Assembly (NCBI GenBank): GCA_038143955.1
Contig: JAYQMT010000004.1
Span: forward strand, 146,819-210,818
Origin: Porticoccus sp038143955
GTDB lineage: Bacteria > Pseudomonadota > Gammaproteobacteria > Pseudomonadales > Porticoccaceae
DNA: 64,000 bases
Direction of reading: 5' to 3'
Below, piece after piece: positions 51,301-62,878 of the stretch. Every line of letters begins with the position of its first letter. Within the stretch, counting starts at the first letter, position 1. Under the pieces are notes generated by a model. The model was not told where the DNA came from. It did no database searches and saw nothing but the letters and a program-made list of their open reading frames with translations. The position numbers and the translations under genes are program-made.

Positions 51301-54300
51301 GCGCGCTAGGACCAAACTTTACTTCTCCGTCGGGAGGAATATCAAGAGGTGCCCCGCTATAAGGAGCAAGAGGAAGGCCTGTAAGATGCGAGACGGTGTC
51401 TTCCCAATTGTATTCATTTAAAGATGCACTTTTAAAATCGTAAGCTTTTACTGTGTTTCCTGTGGCTTTATCGAACAAATTGTAAACTGTTTGGTCTGCA
51501 GAAAATGTACTGTTAAGGAAGTTTTTCAATTCTTTGCCTTTTAACTCCATGGGTATCGTCCCTCCAAGGTAAGATTTACTGGTTGTCCCTCCAATAACCG
51601 AAGGAAAAACTCCCGCTATTTGATTGCCGCTAGCAGCTATTGTTTTTGTTCCCGAATTCCGTAATCCGTAATTAAGTTTGTTTTTAAATTTGTTTGCACC
51701 TTTTCCTATAACACCCTTACTTTTTGGCGATGTCCAACCCATTGCGGCTTGCATGCTTTTTATTGTAGTAAGCACTCCGTTAGAACCTTTTAATCTTTCT
51801 TGAGCGATCATGCTGTGACCTTTTTCATCAATAATTGGAGCCCCTGAACTTACGACTAAATTTTTAATGTCTTCGTTTGAGTAAGGTGTCTTATCGCCTT
51901 TTGTGAATTTACCGCCGAACGCTGCATCTTCGATTGCATTATACATCCGCTGGTAAGGTACTCCCGATTTATTTTTAGGGATACCTTTAACCATATATTC
52001 ATTGCTTCTATTTAAGTTTGTAGCGCCTATCGCTTTTAACTTATCTTTAATGCTCCATTGTGCTGATCTGTACCCAAGCTTTCCATTCCAAAGCATGTCA
52101 TTAACCCCAGTATCATCGACAAATCCATCAATTAAAAGCGCGTTGCCTTTTTTATATTCTGTTGAGCTAAATCCTGGAACTTGCTCATTCAATGGTCTGA
52201 AATTTTCACCGCTAGCATTCCACGCTTTTACAAGTGCTAAGTAAGCTGCAAAGCTTTTTGAACTTCTGCCAGTTTTACTTTGATAATCCTCTGCCGTTTC
52301 AATTGGTGGGGTAAATACAAAATTAGGAATAAACCCTTGGTTTAATCCAAACTTTGAGAGTAAATCTTTTTCATTCTGACCGATTCCTTTTTGTAGCAAA
52401 TCATTTCTGAAGTTACCTTTATTTAAAGATCTCTTTAAATCTTCACTGGTCATTCCAGGAATTGTATATTCACCCATTTTTGCTAAAGTTCTTAGATTAT
52501 CGACGATAGTATTTTCTTCTAGTCTTGAAACTGATTGCATTAATGCATCAGCTATTTCTCCGTTATTTTTAAAACCTTGAATTTGTGAATTTTCAACAGT
52601 AGATCCTAGATGATATCTTGCTACATCTCTCAATGATTGCCTGAAAGCTTTATTAGAGTATCTTCTTATGCTTTTTTCTAATATATTTTGAAGGTTGATT
52701 GAACCAGCTTTAACCTCAACTGGAGGAGAGCCAGCTTTTATAGCATCAACAACAGCTTGATCGTCTTTACTTGTCGATGAATATCCTTCTCCTTCTGCAG
52801 ATACTAGAAATTGACCTTCTCCGAAATCCCCCTTTGTTTATTTGTTCCTGTAGTTAGGCCTGTTCTTACATTTTTATCCATTCTGCCTTTTTTATTTGTT
52901 TTCAGCTGAATAAAATCAAAAGGTATTTTGGTTTGAATTCCAGACACTCCTAGTGCATCCAAGTATTCTCCTATATTATGATATGTTTTTGTCTTTAAAT
53001 TGGAAGCTGGTGTCGTAAAAGTTATATCTCCGCCTTGCATTTGCCCCTTGTCATTTTGTAATTGATTTACTATATTTTTATTGAAGTTTTGGAAAGGGGT
53101 TCCTCTGAGCTTCATGGCCTCATCGCCTTTTGTTAAATTATTTTTTAATACAACATTTTTAGGGGTAGCATAATTAGGTATATATCCCTGATTACTGTAC
53201 AGGTCAAAGCCGTTTTCTCCAAATTTTTCTTATAAGTAGATCCAGCTCTACTTGACTCGGGGGCATTATAGCCTCTTGCTGCATGCCAGGGAATTTTTAA
53301 TAGTCTCCAGCTTTATTGTATATAACCCTGCCTACGCCTTTTATATCGGTAGATGCAACCTTACCAGGAGCATATCCAGCTTTTCGGGCACCTTTCTTCT
53401 CTTGTTTTATTTCTGATGGAATTAATCCCGAGGCACTAAAGCTGTCAGCCCTTCCGTCTCCATCAAGATCCACTGGCCCAGTTCCTTTGGGTGCATAGCT
53501 TAGATCGGGAGCTATGTTTCTTTTTATGAGCGTTGAAGCAAGCTCTTTTGCTAGTACTTTTGCTCACGCATTGCGTTGGTCTGGCGCTCAATTATTCCCA
53601 ACATAAAAGCTTCCTGCGCAGCACGATCTCCAGACAAGTTATTGAGACCTTGTTGTACCTGTAAATTCGAAGATAAAACGTTGACAATTGACTCTTCCAT
53701 CTGCCGTATCTTTTCTTTTTGCGATACAATTCCCAAGACATCTCTCATTGAGTTTGATGCAAATTTAGCTATATTAACAAAAAGCTTTATAAAAATAGCC
53801 CCAAAAGCAATGGCACCAGGACCAGTAATAATATTACCAATACCCCTAACTAAACCTTTTGCAAAAGTACTACCCCTCTTCTTCGCCTCCGCCTAGGGCA
53901 CCTTAACTTCTTCTATTCTTTTATTTATAAAATCAAGTGCATTGCCAATACTGTCACTTAGTCCTAATTCTCCCATTATCGCTGCAAGCTCTTGTATGCC
54001 TGTAGCTGCCTGAGATGACATTGCTGCAATAGTTTTATTTAAAAGTTCATTTTCTCGCTGCTTCACCAGATGCTTGAGACGATATTTCAGTAGCTTTTGC
54101 GGTTAAACTGTTTTGCTTGGCTAAATCAGAGAGTGCAGCCCGAAAGACGTTAGCCTGAAATATACCAGCTGAAAATTGTACTACATTTGATTGTTGAGCT
54201 TGGGTTAAGGTATTAAACGACCTAGCCATATTTAAGAGAATCTTGTCTGCAGGCAAAATGGCTCCAGTTAAATCTCTAACAACAATACCTAATTCTTCTA

Positions 54301-55126
54301 TTTGTCTAATTGATTCAGGTCTTTGAATTCTTGTGAAAATAGTTTTCAAACTATTACCTATAACAGCACCACCACGAGCAGTGGTTTGTTGTAAGGCTGC
54401 TACTATACCGATTAATTTATCCAGCTCTACGCCAGCGTCAATAGCAACAGCTCCAGATCTCTGCAATGCATTAATTAAATCTTCAGAGCTTACAGCAAAG
54501 GCTACGTCAACAGCAGAGAGTTTATCAATAATGTCTGTTGTGGTTAGTCCTGCATCGCCAAACGCATTGATTGCGGCAGTCAATCCAGAAACTGCGTCTT
54601 TAGCTTTTAAGCTAGTTAACCTAGTTAATACAAGCGCGTCATTAGTACGGCGTATGACTTCTTCCGTGGATAAGCCCTGTCTTGAAAACTCTAATGCGGC
54701 TTCAGCTGCAAGATCAAATCCTTGAGCTGTATTTCTTGCTGCTTCAAATAGTTTTGAGCCAAAAGCTTCTATTTGGCTTGATGACAAAGACATAACTGCA
54801 TTAATGTCAGCCATCGTCTTTTCAAATTTAACAGCCTGAACAACTAAATTTTTAAAGGCATCGGAGATGCCATCAATAATTGCAACAGAAGCACCGAAGG
54901 CTATAACACGAGCATTAGAAGCTTCTAAAGATTTTGTAAATTCATTAGCGCTCGCATTTATTCTTCCGAGCGGTTGGGTAAAGCTTTTTTCATTTACATT
55001 AAAATTAACGCTTTTACCTGATTGTTTATTAACAATCTTATTGATTTCTGACGCAGCTTTATCGAGGCTTCTTTTAGCCTTTCTAGTATCTACGTCTAAA
55101 TTTAACTGTGCCCTTATACCTGCCAT
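42351..55126 (-). CDS. Giant tail tape measure protein, about 4,250 residues, more than ten frame breaks
   Basis: ATG at 55126 follows AAAGGAAAT. The first 360 residues are a TP901-type tape measure domain: RVIAFGASVAIIDGISDAFK, FEKTMADINAVMSLSSSQIE, RRTNDALVLTRLTSLKAKDA, TTARGGAVIGNSLKTIFTRI. Then comes a hydrophobic segment near 53800 (IGNIITGPGAIAFGAIFIKL), a module region 53.4-48.8 kb with about ten GxxPNF motifs and a P-loop, a second hydrophobic patch near 48.2 kb, a long coiled coil at 47.9-43.9 kb, and a C-terminal region with VPAMLTAGEYVIPK and VPAMLTAGESVIPA, typical of tape measure ends. Pieces in different frames meet at A/T runs (for example near 54060, 53550, 52810, 50505, 47950, 47460, 46680, 46160, 43870 and 43110). 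The protein sets tail length and is ejected during infection. Confidence 0.88.
45560..46080 (-). repeat. Two-copy internal repeat (about 103 residues) in the tape measure coiled coil
   Basis: Two successive stretches share SALIA(A/S)(Q/E)K, then IL, KQ, ELQE(A/T)SNK and finally NAIRKAS. The NAIRKAS copies lie near 45,885 and 45,575, about 309 bases apart. A length-conserving duplication in a coiled coil is a natural way to lengthen a tape measure. Confidence 0.7.
48870..53430 (-). repeat. Dispersed GxxPNF/Y motifs in the tape measure protein
   Basis: About ten copies of a short peptide motif punctuate this segment: SGLIPSE (about 53420), NQGYIPNYA (53175), NQGFIPNFV (52325), SEGFIPNYN (51135), GGTVPNFAN (50850), NGLIPNFGY (50368), NQGLVPNFAF (49915), EGLIPNFYN (49352), YYIPNYANP (49110) and AGFVPNYVA (48880). 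On the plus strand many appear as aaattagg(a/t). Spacing varies from about 230 to 1,200 bases, so they are linkers between unlike modules and not a simple tandem repeat. Confidence 0.85.
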
Positions 55127-55169
55127 ATTTCCTTTTACCTAATTATAGTACACCTAAAACATATTATTT

Positions 55170-56301
55170 TTATTCTATATCGTATGCAGATATTATTGGT
55201 TTGATTATAACATTTTTTGTTAAAGTGAAAAATGCCCCAAACTCTCCATAATCAGGATCAAAAAATTCGTCAAGATCTTCAATTTCTGCGCTTATATCGT
55301 TTCCATTTTCGTCTAAATACTCAAAACTCTCTATTTGATACTTCGGAACACCTTCGTACCAGCCATCAAATTCATCACTTCTATATCTAAAAACATACTC
55401 TCCATCTTCATCTTGATATTCACTTGCAATAAAAAATACCTCCATAGGCTCTCCATAATCTAATTCTTCATCAAGCAAGCCTTCGGCTAGAAAAATTGTT
55501 TGATCCTCTATTGCATCTTCAGATTTAGCGTATGATCCATCTTCAGACTCAGCTATGCTAACACTCAAAGTATTGATATCGAAGTCTGCAATAGCAATCA
55601 TAAAATCTCTATCTATATGTATAGTTGTTTCTATGGAATATCTGTCTGCAATATTAATTCCAATCCATTCTGTGAACGTATAAGCATTTGTATTTACAGC
55701 TCTTATGGTTGCATCAGTAAGATAGTCATAAACTCCATTGAGGGACTCATCTACTTTTCCTATTTTGTCACCAAATCCGTCTGTTACCCTATCTAAAGTC
55801 AAATGGAATTTTTCTGGTCTGTAATTAGCCTGAATTGTCATGCTCTTATCGAGCAATATTGATTGCGGATTTGATGTTGGGTTTTCAAAAACATAATCAT
55901 CAGAGCTCCAATTTAGGGAATACATAACCATAATCTACTTCTAAAGATATATCTAAGTATGTATTCGGGCGTCCAGTCAAGGGTCCAATTACTGAACCAT
56001 GCTCTGATATTACTTCTATTCTAAGGGTATCCTGTATGAGGCAAACGTTTGTTGCACACAAACTTAAATTACCCTTTGAATCTTTTGCATAAGCTGCATA
56101 AGCCCATAATCCAAAACCTTCAACCTCATCTTCATACTCTGTAACTGATAGATCATATGTTTCAAAAACTAAGGTCTCTTTGTATAAATGATCGCAGCCT
56201 CGAATATTTTTCCCTCTGTATAATTGTATAGACTCAATCATACTGATATGCAGGGGGATATCCCAGTCAGCGAGTAAAGTATATTTCCAAGGCTTAGGCA
56301 T
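55170..56301 (-). CDS. FN3/B-repeat adhesin A, one frame break
   Basis: About 377 residues. Starts MPKPWKYTLLADWDIPLHIS with an FN3-like domain (SMIESIQLYRGKN, VEGFGLWAYAAYAKDSKGNL) that parallels the start of the much larger neighbour at 62876. After a break near 55920 it continues with LDISLEVDYGYVFPKLNW-like and SMTIQANYRPEKFHLTLDRV segments, the strand pattern of divergent InlB B-repeats, then an acidic stretch and a final repeat (FTLTKNVIIKPIISAYDIE). It lies just upstream of the tape measure gene in transcription order. A paralogue of adhesin B, probably a tail-associated binding protein. Confidence 0.65.
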
Positions 56302-56307
56302 TTTTTA

Positions 56308-59300
56308 TTAAATCTTGTCGGGTATATCTAAAACGAAGAATGATTCATCTGCAGATATACATATTTTTGTTGGATCTCCGCTCTCTCTTGTGTCGAACTC
56401 AACAGCTTTTCCAAAAAAATCGGATTCGGAAAAAGAAATTTTATTCCAATATTCGAATTCGTCATTCGCAGTACTCCATTTATAGATAAAAACAGTTTTT
56501 TCTGTTGGAGCCGATATCGCAAGGAAGGGCTCGCTATCGCCTGCCAGAGCTATATCATAACCAAATGCATATTGACCAAGCGCTGTGATAATGTGGTCAG
56601 AGGGTATGTTTATAGATTGAACGTGTTTATATTCAAACCAATTAAACGAATCACCGCCGACATTTGACCTGTCAATTGTTATGGTTTTTTCTTGAAAAGA
56701 TTTTTACTTCTGCCGGTTTATACTCATGCCCTTGCATAGTGTCAGTGCCTGATATTGGTAAGTCTGTTGTTTTCTCTCGGCTGTTTGAGACAACAGCAAT
56801 ATGAGCGCTAGAAGATAGTCTCACTTTTGCCCATAAGAACTATTTGTTGCTTTGTATCTGTATACATAACCGCCGTAATCAACAAGATCTTCTCTGTCTA
56901 TTACTAGGTTGCAATTATTATATGTTGCCCAATAATTATAAACATGATGTGCCTCAGTTAAAACTTTGATCGGGTCTGGGTCTGCGGGGTCCCAAGCTCC
57001 CATAGACATTTGAGCTACCGACCCACTGCTGGTTTTATAGACCCCACCACCCTAGTTGATGAAATACTTCGATCAAACGTACTGTTTGCACTATTTGAAG
57101 GGCCAAAACTTCCATCCAATTGTTCGGTAGGAGTAATCTACATCCACACTACCACAAACATGCCACACAGAAGTTATTGCTATAAAGATAGGGTTGGTTA
57201 TTGAGCTTTGCTCAAGAGATGGACTATCCCTCGATACATCAATAGATCTACCAAACTGACTAAAAACATCCTCTCCATCTGAATTTGGTTGCTCTCCACC
57301 AAAGTTAAACATAATTGCACCTTTTAAAGCATCTTGATTATGCTCCCAATGCTCCGTGTATACTTCGTAAGGAGGTTTATCTACAACGGAGTTTGAAGTA
57401 TCACTTGTATTGTCTAAGTTTAAATTATTAGGGATTAAATAGACTATATTACCGTCATTATAATGAAAAGTACTGGTTTGATAAATAGTTGCAGGGTTAG
57501 TGGTGTTAGGCTGAATACCATATCCGGGCACGTACGTACTACCAGGATCCCCAAAAGCCGATCCATTGGGCTTCGTTTTACCAATAGTGCTTGGGGCAGA
57601 ATATGCAATAAAATTTTTAGACATAGAAACAGAGTAGCCCATAAAGCAATGCGACGAAGCCCTACTATGCTGATAGTTTAATTCAGAAACTCCAGGGTAA
57701 TCAACGACTGTTTTTATTGAACCGTTAATTTCTAGTTTACCTACAGTGGGATGCTCTGAGCCATCCCACCAGCTTTTCCAAGTTGTAATGTTTGACTCTG
57801 TTCCAAAATTTATGTCACCGTATTCAGTGAATGAACGAACATGAGAACCAGACATCAAAGGAATCAATTGTGCACTTTCAACAATATTATTTGCACCATA
57901 AAGAAATTTTGAGTTATCAGGAGATAATGCTACTTTATATTTTCCATTACTAGTTAGTTTACTTGTATACACCTTCTCCGGAATGGTTCGATAGTGATTA
58001 AGGTGACTTGCAGATTTAAGACCGGATGGATCCATGAGTAACGTGCTATGCACATAAGAGCCGTATAGATACTGAATATGCTGAAAAGTACTGTCATTAG
58101 TGTTTCTCATGTGGTTGTGGGGAATTATCGACTCAACAACTTCTCCGTTATTCTTTCGACTAAAGGTTCTCATTGCTGGAACACCAAAAGGTGAACCAAC
58201 AAAAAGATACTCATTTAAAACCTGATTTTCGAATTCGGTTTTTTCAGGATCCCAAAAGTAATTATTCTGTAATACCGTAGAAAGAACTACATTTTCACCA
58301 TTTTTGGACATAGCCAACATATTTCGATCAAGCTCTGAGCCGTAATTAGTTCTTGAATATATTGATGGGGTTAGAACTGTACTTTCTCCATCTATCGGGA
58401 AAGCTATTCTAGCTAGCTCTGCTCTAATTACTGTATCACCTTCAAGAATTAAATCTTGAAAATTTGCATAAATATTTATTTCTTGTTGGTCTTGCGGCCA
58501 AGTTACTTTAATCCATTTAACAAATTCATAACCAAAGTTTAGATTTATACCAAAATTAACTTTACTTCCATATCTATAAGAGCCCTCTCCTACCGGAGTG
58601 CCCCAAGTTGGGTTGTCGTAGTCTTCACCAGGTATGTAAAGTTGAATATCAAGCGTATAAAGATTACTCCACATCGTAGGTTAATATAACATTATCAACC
58701 ATATCAAATTGGGAAGATGTAGGCCACGCACTCTTGCTTAGATTACTAAAAGAAGTAGGGGTAGTACCAGCAGTAACCTCCCAGGATATAAATTCTACGC
58801 CAGAAGGCATGGTAATTGTTGGCACGGTTGCAGTATTATTTATCTCGTCATAGGTCAACGTTTGAATTGTTGTAGGACTTCCTCCATCTACTCGTTTTCT
58901 TATCGTAAGAGTAAGTATTTCAGCTGTATCTAGATAGAAATAAATATAACTATTTGAGGTAATTGTAATATTTTGATCATTGTAGTTGTTGACATCAAAA
59001 GTGTTACCAGAATACCCTTTTACAGCTCTATCGATTACGTAACCAGTTACGCTTGGCCAGGATACATCTTTATTGGCTTCGTTTGAGTTGTAGCTAGATT
59101 CAACTAGTGGCGTGTATGTATCTGTGCTCTTAACACCATCAAGATAGACCCTGATATTTAATGCAAAGATTTTTAGGAATTCCGCTTTTAATTCAACGTT
59201 TCCGTATTTAGAAAGATTGAATCCGTTGCCAGGATTAAAAACAGCCCCAGGAGTAAGTCCCTGATCCGCAGAAACAACAATGTACCTTCGGAATTGGTGG

Positions 59301-62300
59301 CTATGCGTAGTGGCTGTTTTATATTTATTTTGAAGGGTTATTGTTTCGGTTATGTTAAAGCTTTCAGTAACAGAAGTGCTTTTGGTGCCTCCGTTTATTC
59401 CTACGGTGCCTTCGTCTGGCTCACTTGTTACTTTAATTACATATTCTTTGACAGAGTAAATAGCCCTAATAAGAGTATCTTCTAAAATTCTAACCGTAGT
59501 AGAATTATTGTTCAGGTTCGCGCCAGATTGAATTGATCCACTAATAACTTCCCATCTTTCAAAAACATATCCTTCTACTTTTCCTGCTTCTACGGCTGTT
59601 ATTGTTTCAATGTCTACATCTTCTGACGGTAAATATTGACCTGCTCCACTCAACGAGCCTGCTCCTGGTATATTAATGTCTAGCGTCAGGACGTATACTC
59701 TTTCTATATTAGCCACAAGAGCAACGTCTTGATTCATTGTTATCGTAGTAGGAGTAGAATTAGTTACGTAAGGATTACTGTCCCAGCTCACAAATCTGTA
59801 GCCATTATTAATCAAAGAATTAATATTTACTGTTGCAGATGTGCCTTCGGCATGATTTGATACAAATTCTTCGTCTTGAATGTCGGGATAATTTACAGTA
59901 ATTGAAAGTGAATAAACTTTTACGAAAACAGCTTCTATTGATAGGTGTCCGTAATTAGCCAAAGTGATTGTAGTGTCAGCTCCATCGATAGTTCTAGTAC
60001 CGTTTACTTCAACCCATTCTTTAAAAATATGAGTAGATGAATCTAAGGGTTCAGCTTTTAAGATAATTTGCTCTAACGTATTGTATTGTCCGTTTGGAGA
60101 TGTTCCTGCAATTGTACCTATAGATGAATCTACAGTTGCAGAGAAATTATATAATACATAATCTAAATGAGCAGTAATAGTAACATCACCATCAATTCTT
60201 ATTGTATTAGTTAAAGAATTATTATTTAAACTTGTTAATAATAAACTATTATCTGATACAGTATAATTATTGTTAAATTTATAAGTTGGTATAGATGGAT
60301 TTGAATTATTTAAAGATAATAATATATTTATATCTTCTGTTTCTCTAAAGAAGTTGTCGCCTTGACCGTGGGTAAAAGTAGCTGAGCCAGGTAGATCCAC
60401 CAATAAGGTTAGAAGGTTTGCTCTTAGCGCATGAAACGCAATTACAGCATCACTATTAACAACAAAAGTTTTGACATTATTTACGGTTGGTTGAGGGATA
60501 ACCACGTTACCGCTCTCGACTTCCCAACGATCAAATTCATATCCAGACTTACCTATTGAATATGGATTTACAGTAGCAGAAGGGTTGTCTTCTGTTATTG
60601 TCATTGTTACTTCCCTTGTATCGTCTACTACTCCGTCTTCATAGTATTTAATAGTAAGAGTATAAACATAAGTGAATTGCGCTTCTAAAGTTAAATTTCC
60701 GTAAGCCCCAAGAGTAAAACTTGTTGAATTAAAATCACTTCCTGCATGGTTCCCATATTGAGAGCTAACAACTATCCAATTTTTAAATTGACTTGTTCCT
60801 ATTGGAGTTGCTGAAATATCTATAGTTTCGAATACAGTGTAGGTTGGTCCACCAGTTTTTGAAACTGTACCCTGCGTAAGATCTTCGCTTTGAACTGTAA
60901 GTGTATAAAGTTTGTGTTGGTAGTTCGCTACTATCTGTGTATCTTCAACTATTGTCACTGAACCTGACTGACTATTTGGCAAGCTTACATTTGAGTTGAA
61001 CTCAATCAATAAACTCAAATGCAGGAGCTACAGTAGGGGTATTCGTTGTAACACCAAAAGGTATATTTTGATGACTTCCAAAGGCATAATCTCCAGAACC
61101 TGAAGTGGTTCCAGCTCCAGGTATATTGATAGTTACTTGCAGCGAATAAACCTCTAGAATATAAAGCTCAAAGTCGGTGTCTCGAACTAGTGTGGGTAAC
61201 ATTTTCAGAGTTAACCTGGTTAATTGTTGTATTTTCTATTATCAGCCATTTGTCGAATTGGTATTTTCCATCGGGCTTGCTAGTTTCGTAACCTAAGCTT
61301 ATAGAATTATTTATTTCGTCATATTGATCTGCTATTAACTCGTCTGACTCAAGTTTTTTGGATTATTTACTCCTGCAGAAAAAACTTTTATAGACACTAT
61401 AAATTCTTTTTGCAAAAATAGCATGTATTTCCGCATCACTAAACAATTCGATTGTAGAGTTAGCTCCAGCTATTCCATCAACGCTACCGTTGATTAATTC
61501 CCATCCGTAAAATTTATGTCCATTATTCGCTTCGGCTAGTATCTCAAAAGGGCCGTCGAGCTCCTCGACAAATGCTGTTATTGTATTTCCAGAAATGGAA
61601 TGATCTGGCGCTGTTGTTGATATACTACCCCTGAGCGCTGTACCTTCAATGCCGTTTGGCCCCATAATTTTCAACAGCAGTTCAAAAACTTTTGTAAATT
61701 TAGCTACTAGTTCGACTGGATTGTTGATTGTGGCTCTACCTGTAAAGCCTCCATTAATTTTCATTGGGCCGAACTCTATTGGATCTTGCGATACTAATCC
61801 TTCTGGAACAGTAGTTGGATCACCTTCGACAATTCGACTCATTTTGCTACCAAAAGGCCCACCTTTTCGTATAAGCCATTCTTTAAATTTTACTTTTTCT
61901 TTTGTTGGTGTAGCTATAATATTAGCAGTATCAAAGCATGTTAATTCAAGCAATCCGCTAGAATCTGATTGCTGGTTTGCACTTGATACCGAAGAAACGG
62001 AACCTATTTCGTCATCACTACTTTCAACTAATAGGTAAACTTTTTTCTCTTTATAAGAAGCTCTAAGAACATAGTCTTGATCTAATATTATTTTTGAATC
62101 TACATTTTAGGATCATATTCAGCTTGACCATAAGGATCTGGTCCTTCTGGAGTAAACCTATCAAAATCATAACATGATCTTTTGCTTTGTGTAAACTGAA
62201 TCTTGAGAATTTTTTTAGGGTTTGGCGGTCTACCTGTTGATATTTTTATGGTGTCAACCGTTCCTTTAGCCTTACCTACTTGCTTAAAATAATCAGGGTC

Positions 62301-62876
62301 ACCTTTTATTGTTAGTTTTCTGGTCGCTCTACTTAGTATAACATTTATCTGAGTTTCTTTGTTGAAAGTTAATGTTGGAGTACCAGATATTGTCTCAGAA
62401 GAACTTTTCTTTGGAAAAACTAATACTTCTTTTACACTGTACCCTTTTGATAAATTAGGCACAATGATATCTGCAAGATTCAAGCTGCTACCTTTTACCA
62501 CTTTACCAGTATAAACCAAATCATTACCGTCTTCTACTTCAGTACCAAAGCCTGAAACAGAGCCATGACTTTTATCTATAATTATTGTTACTTCTACAGT
62601 ATTGTCATATTCATAAACAAAAGTTGTGCATTCTGAAATGTCGCCGTTTATACCTTCCGTAAAAGCTCCATACCTATAAAAGCCAGGTATATCTAATTCG
62701 TCAACATAACTGTTTGTATATGGATTTGTTGAATCTCTTAAGAGTAATTCTCCTTGAGCAAGTAAATCGTCACAAGTTTGTTTTTGACTAGGATCCTCTA
62801 TGCGATAAAGAACTATAGACTCTACTAGCGCAAGGTCTTCAGGCAATTCCCATTCTATTTGTAGTTGTGTGCTCAT
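56308..62876 (-). CDS. Giant FN3 / divergent InlB B-repeat / FG-GAP-like adhesin B, several frame breaks
   Basis: Restored length about 2,190 residues from MSTQLQIEWELPEDLALVES. An FN3-like domain (FYRYGAFTEGINGDISECTT) is followed by about a dozen 65-80 residue B-repeats. Each has a strand such as YTLTVQSEDLTQGTVSKTG, a loop ending FKNWIVVSS or FDRWEVESG, and an exit strand such as GNLTLEAQFTYVYTL. From about 58.4 kb comes a beta-propeller-like region with FG-GAP-type turns (MGYSVSMSKNFIAYSAPST, FSQFGRSIDVSRDSP). It ends DESFFVLDIPDKI at 56308. Breaks fall near 62095, 61350, 61010, 58670, 57060 and 56700. B-repeats occur in bacterial surface adhesins; here the protein probably forms a long side or tip fibre for host glycan or protein binding. 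Confidence 0.75.
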
Positions 62877-62878
62877 GT

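Noticed and set aside
52860..53000. A PD-(D/E)xK nuclease-like signature (PFDFIQLKT) in the tape measure protein
   Set aside because: The spacing and the Q in place of D/E do not fit the active site well enough to call.
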